Origin: Pedobacter glucosidilyticus DSM 23534
Lineage (GTDB): Bacteria > Bacteroidota > Bacteroidia > Sphingobacteriales > Sphingobacteriaceae
NCBI RefSeq assembly: GCF_000425145.1
Contig: NZ_AULF01000010.1
Location: 62,001-126,000 of the forward strand
Direction: 5' to 3'
Length of the DNA stretch: 64,000 bases
Shown here: positions 55,825 through 64,000 of the stretch, in pieces
Layout of the letters: each line of letters begins with the position of its first letter
How positions within the stretch are numbered: the stretch's first letter is position 1
Program-made: the position numbers and the translations under genes
Notes under the pieces: model-generated
The model's database searches: none
Seen by the model: only the letters and a program-made list of their open reading frames with translations
What the model was told of the DNA's origin: nothing

Positions 55825-57219
55825 ATGAAGAGAATCATAAACATTGTTTTTTTGATAGCGATAGCATTTACTGCATGTCAAACTACTGAAGAGTATCATG
55901 GAGTGCAATTGCTTAAAATATCAGAAAACAAGAGGTATTTAATGACAGAGGATGGTAAACCTTTTTTCTGGTTGGGGGATACAGGCTGGTTATTATTCAA
56001 TAAACTAAACAGGGCAGAGGCAGAAACTTATCTTGAAGACCGCAAGCAAAAAGGCTTTAATGTGGTACAAGCTATGGTTTTACATACCGTTCCTTCGGTA
56101 AATGTATACGGAGACTCTTCTTTAATAAACGCAAATGTTGCTACGCCAGATACCACAGCAGGAAACAACCCGCAAGATTCTTTGGCTTATGATTATTGGG
56201 ATCATCTAGATTTTATCATCGATAAAGCTAGCGAAAAAGGTATTTACATGGCTTTAGTGCCTGTTTGGGGTACTAATGTTAAAGATGGAAAGGTTAGCGT
56301 AGCACAAGCAGAACAATACGCTAAATTTTTAGCTAAGCGATACAAAGACCGCAACAATATCATTTGGTTAAACGGTGGCGATATCAAAGGCAGTGATTCT
56401 TTAGCTGTATGGAAGAAAATAGGTGAAACTTTAAGAGCTCATGACGATAGGCATTTGATAACTTTTCATCCGAGAGGCAGAACAGCTTCATCAGACTGGT
56501 TTCATAAGGAAAGTTGGTTAGATTTTAATATGGTACAATCTGGCCATAGAAGGTACGACCAAGATACTTCAAAAAAAGAAGTGAAGCATTACGGCGAAGA
56601 CAACTGGAAGTTTATGGAAGCCGATTTAAAATTAAGCCCGCTTAAACCAACTATAGATGGAGAACCTTCATACGAGGGCATCCCGCAAGGTTTACATGAT
56701 ACTTTAGAACCACGTTGGACAGATGCTGATGTTCGCAGATACGGCTACTGGTCGGTTTTTGCTGGTGCTTTTGGGTATACTTATGGTCATAACTCAGTGA
56801 TGCAAATGCATCAAAAAACAGATTCTACAAGCGCTTATGGCTCAAAAGAATTATGGAGCCAAGCTATTCATGCGCCAGGAGCTAAGCAAATGGTTCATTT
56901 AAAAAATCTAATGCTGTCTAAACCTTATTTCAATCGTATTCCAGACCAAAGTCTAATTGCAGAAAACGGAGAAAAATATAACCGATTGATAGCTACCAGA
57001 GCAGATGATTACGCCATGATTTATACCTATACGGGTAGAAATATGAAAATCAATATGGGTAAAATTAAAGGTGATGAGGTGAAAGTTTCTTGGTTTAACC
57101 CACGCGATGGTAAATACAAAGAAGAAGCTAAAGTAGAAAATAAAGGTGTAAAGGAGTTTAACCCACCGGGCGATGTTAAAGAAGGGAATGATTGGGTGTT
57201 GGTTTTGGAGAGTTTTTAA
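55825..57219 (+). CDS. GH140 apiosidase-like hydrolase (DUF4038 plus collagen-binding-like tail)
   Basis: This 464-residue lipoprotein (lipobox AFTAC, Cys18) has a DUF4038-type TIM barrel: FFWLGDTGWLLFN near the N-terminus, candidate catalytic Asp186 in WLNGGDIKGSD and Glu280 in TIDGEPSYEG. A C-terminal collagen-binding-like beta domain follows. GH140 includes the apiosidase from Bacteroides thetaiotaomicron that acts on rhamnogalacturonan II. The aceric/apiose-bearing side chains of this polymer are the likely substrate. A direct repeat follows the stop. Confidence 0.87.
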   Translation: MKRIINIVFLIAIAFTACQTTEEYHGVQLLKISENKRYLMTEDGKPFFWLGDTGWLLFNKLNRAEAETYLEDRKQKGFNVVQAMVLHTVPSVNVYGDSSLINANVATPDTTAGNNPQDSLAYDYWDHLDFIIDKASEKGIYMALVPVWGTNVKDGKVSVAQAEQYAKFLAKRYKDRNNIIWLNGGDIKGSDSLAVWKKIGETLRAHDDRHLITFHPRGRTASSDWFHKESWLDFNMVQSGHRRYDQDTSKKEVKHYGEDNWKFMEADLKLSPLKPTIDGEPSYEGIPQGLHDTLEPRWTDADVRRYGYWSVFAGAFGYTYGHNSVMQMHQKTDSTSAYGSKELWSQAIHAPGAKQMVHLKNLMLSKPYFNRIPDQSLIAENGEKYNRLIATRADDYAMIYTYTGRNMKINMGKIKGDEVKVSWFNPRDGKYKEEAKVENKGVKEFNPPGDVKEGNDWVLVLESF

Positions 57220-57220
57220 G

Positions 57221-57260
57221 AGTAGAAAGTATAAAGTACAAAGTAGAAAGTATAAAGTAC
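57221..57260 (+). repeat. Direct repeat between GH140 and GH43 genes
   Basis: The 19-mer AGTAGAAAGTATAAAGTAC occurs at 57221-57239 and 57242-57260 with a 21-bp period, followed by imperfect copies (ATAAAGTAGAAAG) to about 57275. The whole gap to 57320 is purine-rich on the + strand. Confidence 0.85.
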
Positions 57261-57320
57261 TGATTATAAAGTAGAAAGAACTGGGTAAAGAGAGTAATAG
57301 ATAGTAGATAAGAATAAACA

Positions 57321-58304
57321 ATGCAAAGAATTAATCATATAAGGAAATTAAACAAGCAAGCATGGCAATTCTTCTCCTTTAGAGAGGGATTTAGGCTGAT
57401 GTTTCTTTTTTTCTTAGCGATGTTTTTTTCTTCATGCAACCCAAATGTTTACATGTTTACTTCTTTTCATGAGCCAGCAACAGATGGCTTAAGATTGCTT
57501 TATAGTAAAGACGCCTACCATTGGGAAGATTTAAATCAGGTTTTCTTAAAACCAGAGATAGGTTCCCAAAAAGTAATGAGAGACCCATCTATTGTACAAG
57601 GTCCAGACGGGGTTTACCATTTAGTATGGACAAGCAGCTGGAAAGGCGATAAAGGTTTCGGCTATGCCAGTTCTAAAGATTTAATGAATTGGTCGGCACA
57701 GCAATTTATTCCAGTAATGCAGCATGAAGCAACTACGGTAAATGTTTGGGCGCCAGAGTTGTTTTATGATGATGAGGAAAAGCAATTTATCATTATTTGG
57801 GCTTCTACCATTCCTTACCGCTTTGAAAAAGGAATAGAAGAAGAGCAGAACAACCACCGTATGTATTACACTACCACTAAAGATTTTAAAACTTTTACGC
57901 CTACAAAATTATTTATAGACCCCGGTTTTAGTGTCATAGATGCTGTAATAGTGAAAAGGGCTCAACAAGATTATGTTTTGGTTTTGAAAGATAACACTCG
58001 GCCAAACCGGAACATGAAAGTAGCTTTTGCTAAACATCCATTGGGGCCATATAACCAAGTTTCTGCTGCTTTTACGCCTCATTTAACAGAAGGTCCATCC
58101 GTAGTAAAAGTAGCTAACAACTGGCTTATTTATTACGACTCTTACGGAGATAAAAAATATGCCGCAGTAAGTACCCAAGATTTCAAAAGCTTTAAAAATA
58201 TCAATACAGAAATTAAACTGCCTGAAGGGCACAAACACGGGACTATTTTTAAAGCCAAAGCAAAACATCTGAAGGCAATCATCAATAAAGCCGAAAAAAA
58301 TTAA
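57321..58304 (+). CDS. GH43-family glycosidase
   Basis: This 327-residue lipoprotein (FFSSC, Cys39) is preceded by a long N-terminal region, so the ATG at 57399 (residue 27) is an alternative start. The five-bladed propeller shows the three GH43 acids in the proper order: Asp in MRDPSI, Asp in VIDAVIVK and Glu in TEGPSVVK. Family 43 enzymes remove arabinofuranose, xylose or galactose from pectin and hemicellulose side chains. Membrane anchoring fits action on pectic oligosaccharides. The sialidase-fold gene starts one base after its stop. Confidence 0.87.
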   Translation: MQRINHIRKLNKQAWQFFSFREGFRLMFLFFLAMFFSSCNPNVYMFTSFHEPATDGLRLLYSKDAYHWEDLNQVFLKPEIGSQKVMRDPSIVQGPDGVYHLVWTSSWKGDKGFGYASSKDLMNWSAQQFIPVMQHEATTVNVWAPELFYDDEEKQFIIIWASTIPYRFEKGIEEEQNNHRMYYTTTKDFKTFTPTKLFIDPGFSVIDAVIVKRAQQDYVLVLKDNTRPNRNMKVAFAKHPLGPYNQVSAAFTPHLTEGPSVVKVANNWLIYYDSYGDKKYAAVSTQDFKSFKNINTEIKLPEGHKHGTIFKAKAKHLKAIINKAEKN

Positions 58305-58305
58305 T

Positions 58306-60150
58306 ATGAAAATCATTCAAACCTGTATAGCCATAGCATTAAGCACCTCTAGTTTGCTAGCCCAGCAAGACACGGTGAGATATATTGGAAAAACGCTTTC
58401 TAATGTAGATTACCACCATGGGCAGTTAAGTTTGGCGGTAGGTGTACATAATATACAAGTGATGCGAGCAAACAGAATGCATCCAGAATATAACGCTGGC
58501 CATAATTTTACTTATAACCACCAACCCATGTTGGCTTATTGGAACAATACTTTCTTTTTAGAGTATTTGAGTAACCCCGTGGGCGAGCATATCGCAGAAG
58601 GTAAAACCTTGCTGCAAACATCTAAAGATGGCTACCAATGGTCGGCACCAGCAGTAGTTTTTCCGCCTTACAAAGTGCCAGATGGCTTTACAAAACCCAA
58701 TCATCCCGGTAAGGCTAAAGATTTATATGCCATTATGCACCAACGCATGGGATTTTATGTAAGTGCTAGCAATAGGTTATTGGTTTTGGGTTATTATGGT
58801 GTGGCTTTAGATGCTAAAGACGACCCTAATGATGGTAATGGCATTGGCCGAGTAGTGCGTGAAATTTATAAAGATGGCACTTATGGCCCTATCTATTTCA
58901 TCCGTTTTAATGCTTCTTTCAATACCAAATTGGCTCAATATCCTTTCTATACAAAAAGTAAAGACAAAGGCTTTGTAGCTGCTTGTAACGAGTTACTTTC
59001 TAAACCTTTATTGATGCAGCAATGGTCTGAAGAGGCTGATAGAAACGACCCTTTAGTGCCTTACAAAAGAGCTATTAAAGCTTTTAGCTATTATACTTTA
59101 CCTGATGGCAGAATTGCTGGCTTTTGGAAACATGCTTTAACCAGCATTAGCACCAATGGAGGTAAAAGCTGGCAATACGATGCTGTAAGAGCACCAGGTT
59201 TTGTAAATAGCAATGCTAAAATATGGGGGCAAAAAACTTCCGATGGTAAATATGCTACGGTTTACAATCCTTCAGAATACCGTTGGCCTTTGGCTGTTTC
59301 TGTGAGTGATGATGGTTTAAATTATCGCAATTTATTATTGGTAAATGGCGAAATATCTCCTATGCGTTACGGAGGAAATTATAAATCTTACGGCCCGCAG
59401 TATGTAAGAGGTATTTTAGAAGGTAACGGCATCCCGGCTGATAAGAATATGTGGGTTGGCTACAGCATGAATAAAGAAGATATGTGGGTAGCAAAAATTC
59501 CTGTTCCGGTTAAAGATAAAGTAGAAACGCCTGTAAATGATGTTTTTGCAGATTTAAAAACTGGCGAAGAATTAAAAGAATGGAATATTTATAGTCCGCT
59601 TTGGGCTTCCGCAAAAATAGAGCAAGCTCCTAATGGTAAAAAAGCTTTGGCTTTACGCGATAAGGATTTGTACGATTACGCTAAAGTAGAAAGAGTCATC
59701 CCTTCGGCAGAGCAAGTTTCTATCGAGTTTTCTTTTACGCCGGCTCAGGCTGATAAAGGCTTGTTACACATAGAACTATTAGACCAAAAAGGTATTGCCG
59801 CAACCCGCATTATTGTTGATGCTGATGGAGAATTGAAATCTAAAGCAGGTTATCGCAACAGTGGGATTGCTAAATACGAAGCCGGTAAAACCTATACTTT
59901 AAGATTAGAGGTAAATACTAAAACCCGTTCTTACAAACTGTTTTTAAACGGACAAGAGAAGGGGACAAAACTGTTTTTTGCTCCGGTAGCAGAAATTAGT
60001 AGGGTAGCTTTTAGAACAGGTGAAGTTAGTCGTTTTCCAGATGCGGATACACCAACCGATCAGGATTATGATTTAAAAAATCCGGGCGAGCCTGTAAAAG
60101 AAGCCGTTTATTTTATTCACGCTTTAAAAACATCAGCGCTAAGCAAATAA
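58306..60150 (+). CDS. Sialidase-fold (BNR-repeat) protein with lectin-like C-terminus
   Basis: This is a 614-residue secreted protein (Sec signal ending ALSTSSLLAQ). The N-terminal two-thirds form a six-bladed propeller with Asp-box-like repeats (SKDGYQWS, STNGGKSWQY, SDDGLNYRN). The C-terminal part (about 410-560) is a beta-sandwich of concanavalin type (EFSFTPAQADKGLLHIELLD). Exo-sialidases, rhamnosyl-glucuronate-acting enzymes and others share this fold. A canonical sialidase Arg triad cannot be identified, so the glycan is probably a pectic sugar and not sialic acid. The GH2 gene starts 3 nt after the stop. Confidence 0.78.
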   Translation: MKIIQTCIAIALSTSSLLAQQDTVRYIGKTLSNVDYHHGQLSLAVGVHNIQVMRANRMHPEYNAGHNFTYNHQPMLAYWNNTFFLEYLSNPVGEHIAEGKTLLQTSKDGYQWSAPAVVFPPYKVPDGFTKPNHPGKAKDLYAIMHQRMGFYVSASNRLLVLGYYGVALDAKDDPNDGNGIGRVVREIYKDGTYGPIYFIRFNASFNTKLAQYPFYTKSKDKGFVAACNELLSKPLLMQQWSEEADRNDPLVPYKRAIKAFSYYTLPDGRIAGFWKHALTSISTNGGKSWQYDAVRAPGFVNSNAKIWGQKTSDGKYATVYNPSEYRWPLAVSVSDDGLNYRNLLLVNGEISPMRYGGNYKSYGPQYVRGILEGNGIPADKNMWVGYSMNKEDMWVAKIPVPVKDKVETPVNDVFADLKTGEELKEWNIYSPLWASAKIEQAPNGKKALALRDKDLYDYAKVERVIPSAEQVSIEFSFTPAQADKGLLHIELLDQKGIAATRIIVDADGELKSKAGYRNSGIAKYEAGKTYTLRLEVNTKTRSYKLFLNGQEKGTKLFFAPVAEISRVAFRTGEVSRFPDADTPTDQDYDLKNPGEPVKEAVYFIHALKTSALSK

Positions 60151-60152
60151 TC

Positions 60153-62927
60153 ATGTTCAAGAGCCTAAACATATATTTTACTTTGATTCTGTTTTTGATA
60201 ACAGCTGGTTTATCTGCGCAACAAACAGAAAAAGTTATGCTTTCTGGAACTGGTTTTGGCAATACTAAAAACTGGGATTTTTTCTGTACCGATGGTGCAA
60301 ACTCTGGCAAATGGACAAGTATTGCCGTACCTTCTAACTGGGAGTTACAGGGCTTTGGTAAATATAATTATGGCTTTAATAAAGAGGTAAATAAAGGCAA
60401 AGAAAAAGGACTTTATAAATATAGTTTCACAGTTGCCGATGCTTGGAAGAACAAGAAAATCAATTTGGTTTTTGATGGTGTGATGACTGATGCCGAAGTT
60501 AAAATTAACGGAAAAGTAGCAGGAGAGATACATCAAGGTTCTTTTTATCAGTTTAAATATAATATTACCGAGCTAGTAAAATTTCAGGAAAGCAATTTGT
60601 TAGAGGTTACGGTAAGCAAGCATTCTGCAAATAAATCTGTTAATGCAGCAGAACGCGAGGCTGATTACTGGATTTTTGGAGGCATTTTTAGACCTGTTTT
60701 TTTAGAAGCTTTACCAAAACAACATATCCAACAAGTTTCTATAGATGCTAAAGCCGATGGCTCTTTTCAAGCTAAAGTTGCACATCAGGGCGAAGCCCAA
60801 AAACTAGTTTTAGAAGTTTTTGACCAAGCTGGTAAAAGGTTAGGGAAACATCAACAAGCATTATCGGGTAATTTAAATCTTATTAAAACAACTTTTAAAG
60901 CCCCTAAATTATGGTCGGCAGAGTTTCCAAACCTGTACAAAGCTGTTTTTTCTTTATACGATGGTTCTAAATTGCTTCATCAAATCAGTAAAAATATTGG
61001 TTTCCGTACGGTAGAGCTAAGGGAGCGTGATGGCGTTTACATCAATGGCGTAAAAATTAAATTTAAAGGGGTTAATCACCATTCTTTTTGGCCAGAATCT
61101 GGCAGAACAACAAGTAAAACCATCAGCATAAATGATGTAAAACTTATCAAAGAAATGAATATGAATGCCATCAGGATGGCACATTATCCGCCTGATAGTC
61201 ATTTACTTGAAGCTTGCGATTCTTTGGGTTTATATGTGATGAACGAGCTAGCTGGCTGGCATGGGCATTACGATACGCCAACAGGTACTAAACTGCTCAA
61301 AGAAATGTTTGTTAGAGATGAAAATCATCCATCCATTATTTTTTGGGCAAATGGTAACGAGGGTGGTCATAATACAGATTTAGACCCATTATTTACACAA
61401 TTAGACATCCAAAAAAGACCTGTTGTACACCCTTGGGAAATTTACGGAGGTTTTGAAACTACGCATTACCGCGAATATAATTATGGCATTGGCAATTACG
61501 ATCAAGGTAGAAATATCATCATGCCTACCGAGTTTTTACATGGGATGTTTGACGGTGGTCATGCCGCTGGTTTAGAAGATTATTGGAAAGCCATGTGGAG
61601 CAATCCGCTATCGGCAGGTGGTTTTTTATGGGATTTTGCCGACCAAGGCGTGGTACGTACCGATAAAAATGGAATATTAGATACCGATGGTAACCACGGT
61701 GCTGATGGTATTGTTGGTCCGCATCACGAAAAAGAAGGTAGCTTTTATGCTATAAAAGAAATTTGGTCACCGGTTTTTATAGAACGCAGAGAAATTACCC
61801 CAGCTTTTGATGGTAAACTCATCATAGAAAACCGCTACCATTTTACCAATCTTAACCAATGCAGTTTCAGTTATAAACTAAGCAAGTTAGCCACACAAGG
61901 CGAAAACTTGGTTAAAACAGGTCAAATAGAAGCTCCAAATCTAAAACCTTTAGAAAAAGGGGCATTACAAATACTTTTACCGTCAGACTGGAACACTTTT
62001 GATGTTTTATTTGTAACGGCTAAAGATGTATACGGACAAGAAATTTTTACCTGGAGTTTCCCTATCACTAGGCCAGAAAATACCTTGAAAATAGCTTTAT
62101 CTAATTCATTCAAAAACAAGGTAGAAGCTACAGAAAGTACTAATGCTTATGTTTTAAAAGTTGCCGATTTACAACTCAGCATCAATAAAACAACAGGAAT
62201 TTTAGAGCAGGTACAAAATCAAAAAGGAGTAATTCCTTTTAACAATGGGCCTTTTATACAAGAAGGAGCTACAAACTTTAAAAATTTCAGCTTAAAGCAA
62301 GACGGCGATAATATCATCATCTCTTCATCTTTTGATAAAAAGGAAAGCTTTAACACTTTACAGTGGACAATATATCCATCGGGAATGGTGAAAATGCAGG
62401 TTAAATATTTCCCCGAGAGCTATTTTACCAGATATGTAGGTGTAAACTTCTCTTTTCCAGAAGAGCAAATAAAAGGGGTAGAATTTATGGGTTTTGGTCC
62501 TTACCGTGTTTGGAAAAACCGTATGAAAGGTAACCAATTTGGCATCTGGAAAAAAGATTATAACGATAATTCTACCGGAGAAATTCCTTTTGAATATCCA
62601 GAGTTTAAAGGTTATTACGCCAATATGTACTGGTGCAAATTCATCACCAAAGAACAAAGTTTTAAGGTTTATACCGATAAGGAAGATATCTTTTTAAGGT
62701 TGTTTACGCCTAAAAAGCAAAAAGATACCGAGTGGGAAAATATGCAAATGACTTTCCCTTCCGGGGATATTTCTTTCATGAATGGTATTGCAGCTATAGG
62801 TACTAAAACTCAAAAACCAGAAACTACTGGTCCAATGGGGATGAAACATATTTATTATGATTTTGAGAAAGAACCTAAAAGAGCTTTAGATATGACATTG
62901 TATTTTGATTTTACAGGGAAAGATTAA
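60153..62927 (+). CDS. GH2-family glycosidase (beta-galactosidase/glucuronidase type)
   Basis: This 924-residue secreted enzyme (Sec signal to about residue 23) has the GH2 layout: sugar-binding jelly roll (50-180), Ig-like domain (200-285) and TIM barrel. Acid/base Glu403 sits in the motif NGNEGG and the nucleophile is probably Glu460 in MPTEFLHG. C-terminal beta domains follow (about 560-920). The catalytic region is that of beta-galactosidases. The substrate is likely a beta-linked galactose, glucuronate or arabinose unit of pectin. Confidence 0.9.
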   Translation: MFKSLNIYFTLILFLITAGLSAQQTEKVMLSGTGFGNTKNWDFFCTDGANSGKWTSIAVPSNWELQGFGKYNYGFNKEVNKGKEKGLYKYSFTVADAWKNKKINLVFDGVMTDAEVKINGKVAGEIHQGSFYQFKYNITELVKFQESNLLEVTVSKHSANKSVNAAEREADYWIFGGIFRPVFLEALPKQHIQQVSIDAKADGSFQAKVAHQGEAQKLVLEVFDQAGKRLGKHQQALSGNLNLIKTTFKAPKLWSAEFPNLYKAVFSLYDGSKLLHQISKNIGFRTVELRERDGVYINGVKIKFKGVNHHSFWPESGRTTSKTISINDVKLIKEMNMNAIRMAHYPPDSHLLEACDSLGLYVMNELAGWHGHYDTPTGTKLLKEMFVRDENHPSIIFWANGNEGGHNTDLDPLFTQLDIQKRPVVHPWEIYGGFETTHYREYNYGIGNYDQGRNIIMPTEFLHGMFDGGHAAGLEDYWKAMWSNPLSAGGFLWDFADQGVVRTDKNGILDTDGNHGADGIVGPHHEKEGSFYAIKEIWSPVFIERREITPAFDGKLIIENRYHFTNLNQCSFSYKLSKLATQGENLVKTGQIEAPNLKPLEKGALQILLPSDWNTFDVLFVTAKDVYGQEIFTWSFPITRPENTLKIALSNSFKNKVEATESTNAYVLKVADLQLSINKTTGILEQVQNQKGVIPFNNGPFIQEGATNFKNFSLKQDGDNIIISSSFDKKESFNTLQWTIYPSGMVKMQVKYFPESYFTRYVGVNFSFPEEQIKGVEFMGFGPYRVWKNRMKGNQFGIWKKDYNDNSTGEIPFEYPEFKGYYANMYWCKFITKEQSFKVYTDKEDIFLRLFTPKKQKDTEWENMQMTFPSGDISFMNGIAAIGTKTQKPETTGPMGMKHIYYDFEKEPKRALDMTLYFDFTGKD

Positions 62928-62929
62928 AG

Positions 62930-64000
62930 ATGAAAAAGAACCTGTTCAACTATAAGACTTTTATATTAACGCTGTTATGGCTCATAACAGCTGATGTATG
63001 CTTAGCGCAAATAAGTGTACAAAAACTAAGATGCGAGTCTTTAGAAAACCCATTAGCTATAGATAATAGCCAACCTCGTTTAAGCTGGCAAATTAGCAGT
63101 CTGCAAAGAGGGGTTATGCAAACAGCTTGGCAAGTTTTGGTAGCTTCTTCTCCTGAAAAATTAACAGAAAAAGATGCTGATTTATGGAACTCTGGTAAAG
63201 TAAATACCAGCGAGTCTTTACACAACCCCTATGCAGGTAAAACTTTAAAAGCCAGAGAAAAATGCTTCTGGAAAGTTAAAGTTTGGACAAATAAAGGCGA
63301 AAGCGCTTGGAGTGAAACGGCTAACTGGACAGTTGGTTTATTGTATTATAAAGCTTGGAATGGCCGCTGGATAGGTTTCGACCGTCATTTTCCTTGGGAT
63401 AATGAGGAGGAACAAAAGTTATCTGCTCGTTACTTCCGCAAAGAGTTTGAGGTAAAAAAGCAAATCAAATCGGCAACAGCCTACATCATGGGCTTAGGTT
63501 TGTATGAGTTTTATGTAAACGGACAAAAAATTGGCAATCAGGTTTTAGCGCCTGCACCAACAGATTATCAGGAAAATATCCAGTACAATGCTTTTGATAT
63601 TACTTCAAACATGAACCAAGGTAAACAAGCTATTGGTGTAATTTTAGGGAATGGTAGGTATTATGCCATGCGTCAGGCTAAGCCTTATAAAGTAAAAACT
63701 TTTGGTTTCCCTAAGTTATTGATGCAAATCCATGTACAGTATACCGATGGAACCTCAGAAACCATTAAAACTGATGAAAGCTGGAAAGGTACTGCAAACG
63801 GCCCGATACTAGCCAATAACGAGTATGATGGTGAGGTTTACGATGCCAGAAAAGAATTTATAGGCTGGGCGCAACCTGGTTTTAATGATCAAGAATGGCT
63901 TAAAGCCGAGTATGTGCAAGAGCCAGGCGGTAAGTTTGAAGCTCAGAAAATAGCACCAATGAAGGTGATGCAAGATATTTATCCGGTTAGCATCACACCA
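62930..64000 (+). CDS. GH78-type alpha-L-rhamnosidase, N-terminal part
   Basis: The first 357 residues of a protein that runs past the window edge. A Sec signal (LTLLWLITADVCLAQ) is followed by an N-terminal Fn3-like domain (LRCESLENPLAIDNSQPRLS). Next comes the Bac_rhamnosid_N jelly roll: LGLYEFYVNGQKIGNQVLAP and GVILGNGRYYAMRQ. The layout of the visible part is that of Bacteroidota family-78 rhamnosidases. The catalytic domain lies outside. The start is 2 nt after the GH2 stop, so the whole PUL is tightly packed. Confidence 0.85.
   Translation, partial: MKKNLFNYKTFILTLLWLITADVCLAQISVQKLRCESLENPLAIDNSQPRLSWQISSLQRGVMQTAWQVLVASSPEKLTEKDADLWNSGKVNTSESLHNPYAGKTLKAREKCFWKVKVWTNKGESAWSETANWTVGLLYYKAWNGRWIGFDRHFPWDNEEEQKLSARYFRKEFEVKKQIKSATAYIMGLGLYEFYVNGQKIGNQVLAPAPTDYQENIQYNAFDITSNMNQGKQAIGVILGNGRYYAMRQAKPYKVKTFGFPKLLMQIHVQYTDGTSETIKTDESWKGTANGPILANNEYDGEVYDARKEFIGWAQPGFNDQEWLKAEYVQEPGGKFEAQKIAPMKVMQDIYPVSITP

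Noticed and set aside
57399-58304. GH43 gene starting at the ATG at 57399
   Set aside because: Possible, since the lipobox is then closer to the N-terminus, but the first ATG at 57321 also gives a basic N-region. I kept the longer form and noted the alternative.
62950-63225. 91-codon minus-strand ORF at the start of the rhamnosidase gene
   Set aside because: The + strand frame there has a signal peptide and rhamnosidase motifs, and the reverse ORF is a shadow.

Overview
The window comes from a low-GC member of the Bacteroidota, most likely a Sphingobacteriaceae/Pedobacter-like soil or plant-associated bacterium. The basis is a SusC/SusD glycan-uptake pair, DUF3826 and GH140 pectin genes, several Tat-type Gfo/Idh/MocA oxidoreductases, PorV-like and helix-hairpin-helix outer-membrane proteins, and promoters of the TTG-N19-TAnnTTTG type known from Flavobacterium/Bacteroides. 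No database search was possible. Family names rest on motifs and overall resemblance.

Region A (1-12113, all + strand) is a sugar-catabolic cluster. It holds the end of nagA, a NagB-like deaminase with altered active-site residues, a LacI-type regulator, three Gfo/Idh/MocA oxidoreductases with twin-arginine leaders, an FucP-type sugar permease, a lipoprotein with an oxidoreductase fold, a Tat-exported beta-helix (pectate-lyase-3 type) protein and a CBM9-like protein. The first two oxidoreductase genes are preceded by sites sharing an 11-bp core in opposite orientations. These are plausible LacI operators. I infer export of redox enzymes that modify a glycoside, import by the permease, and amino-sugar-like processing inside the cell.

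Region B (12174-26055) is mostly housekeeping: a UbiD-family decarboxylase, a 3-dehydro-L-gulonate dehydrogenase-like enzyme, an ABC-F protein with one degenerate ATP site, a run of small conserved genes on the minus strand, a MATE exporter, a dicarboxylate symporter, and ribosomal proteins L21 and L27 (L27 with a long Lys/Ala-rich tail). A lone + strand terminator at 14261 lies between two minus-strand genes.

Region C (26273-42850) holds a two-component system followed by an outer-membrane barrel gene that stops 15 codons early, just before its final beta strand. Further on are an LTA-synthase-like sulfatase, ComEC with a helix-hairpin-helix/beta-barrel protein and a PorV-like protein upstream (a candidate DNA-uptake locus), a metallophosphoesterase, a lipid kinase, a MerR regulator, an M23 peptidase and argS.

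Region D (43252-64000, all + strand, continuing beyond the window) is a polysaccharide utilization locus: DUF3826, SusC, SusD, a surface lipoprotein, a PL1-type lyase, a beta-helix/DUF6298 fusion, a GH140 apiosidase-like enzyme, GH43, a sialidase-fold protein, GH2, and the start of a GH78-like alpha-L-rhamnosidase. GH140 with rhamnosidase and pectate-lyase types points to pectin, probably rhamnogalacturonan II or a related apiose-containing pectin. Three of its genes (DUF3826, susC, DUF6298 fusion) are preceded by conspicuous inverted repeats with A-rich/T-rich arms. Two of these end within 10 nt of the start codon, suggesting structured leaders that may control translation.
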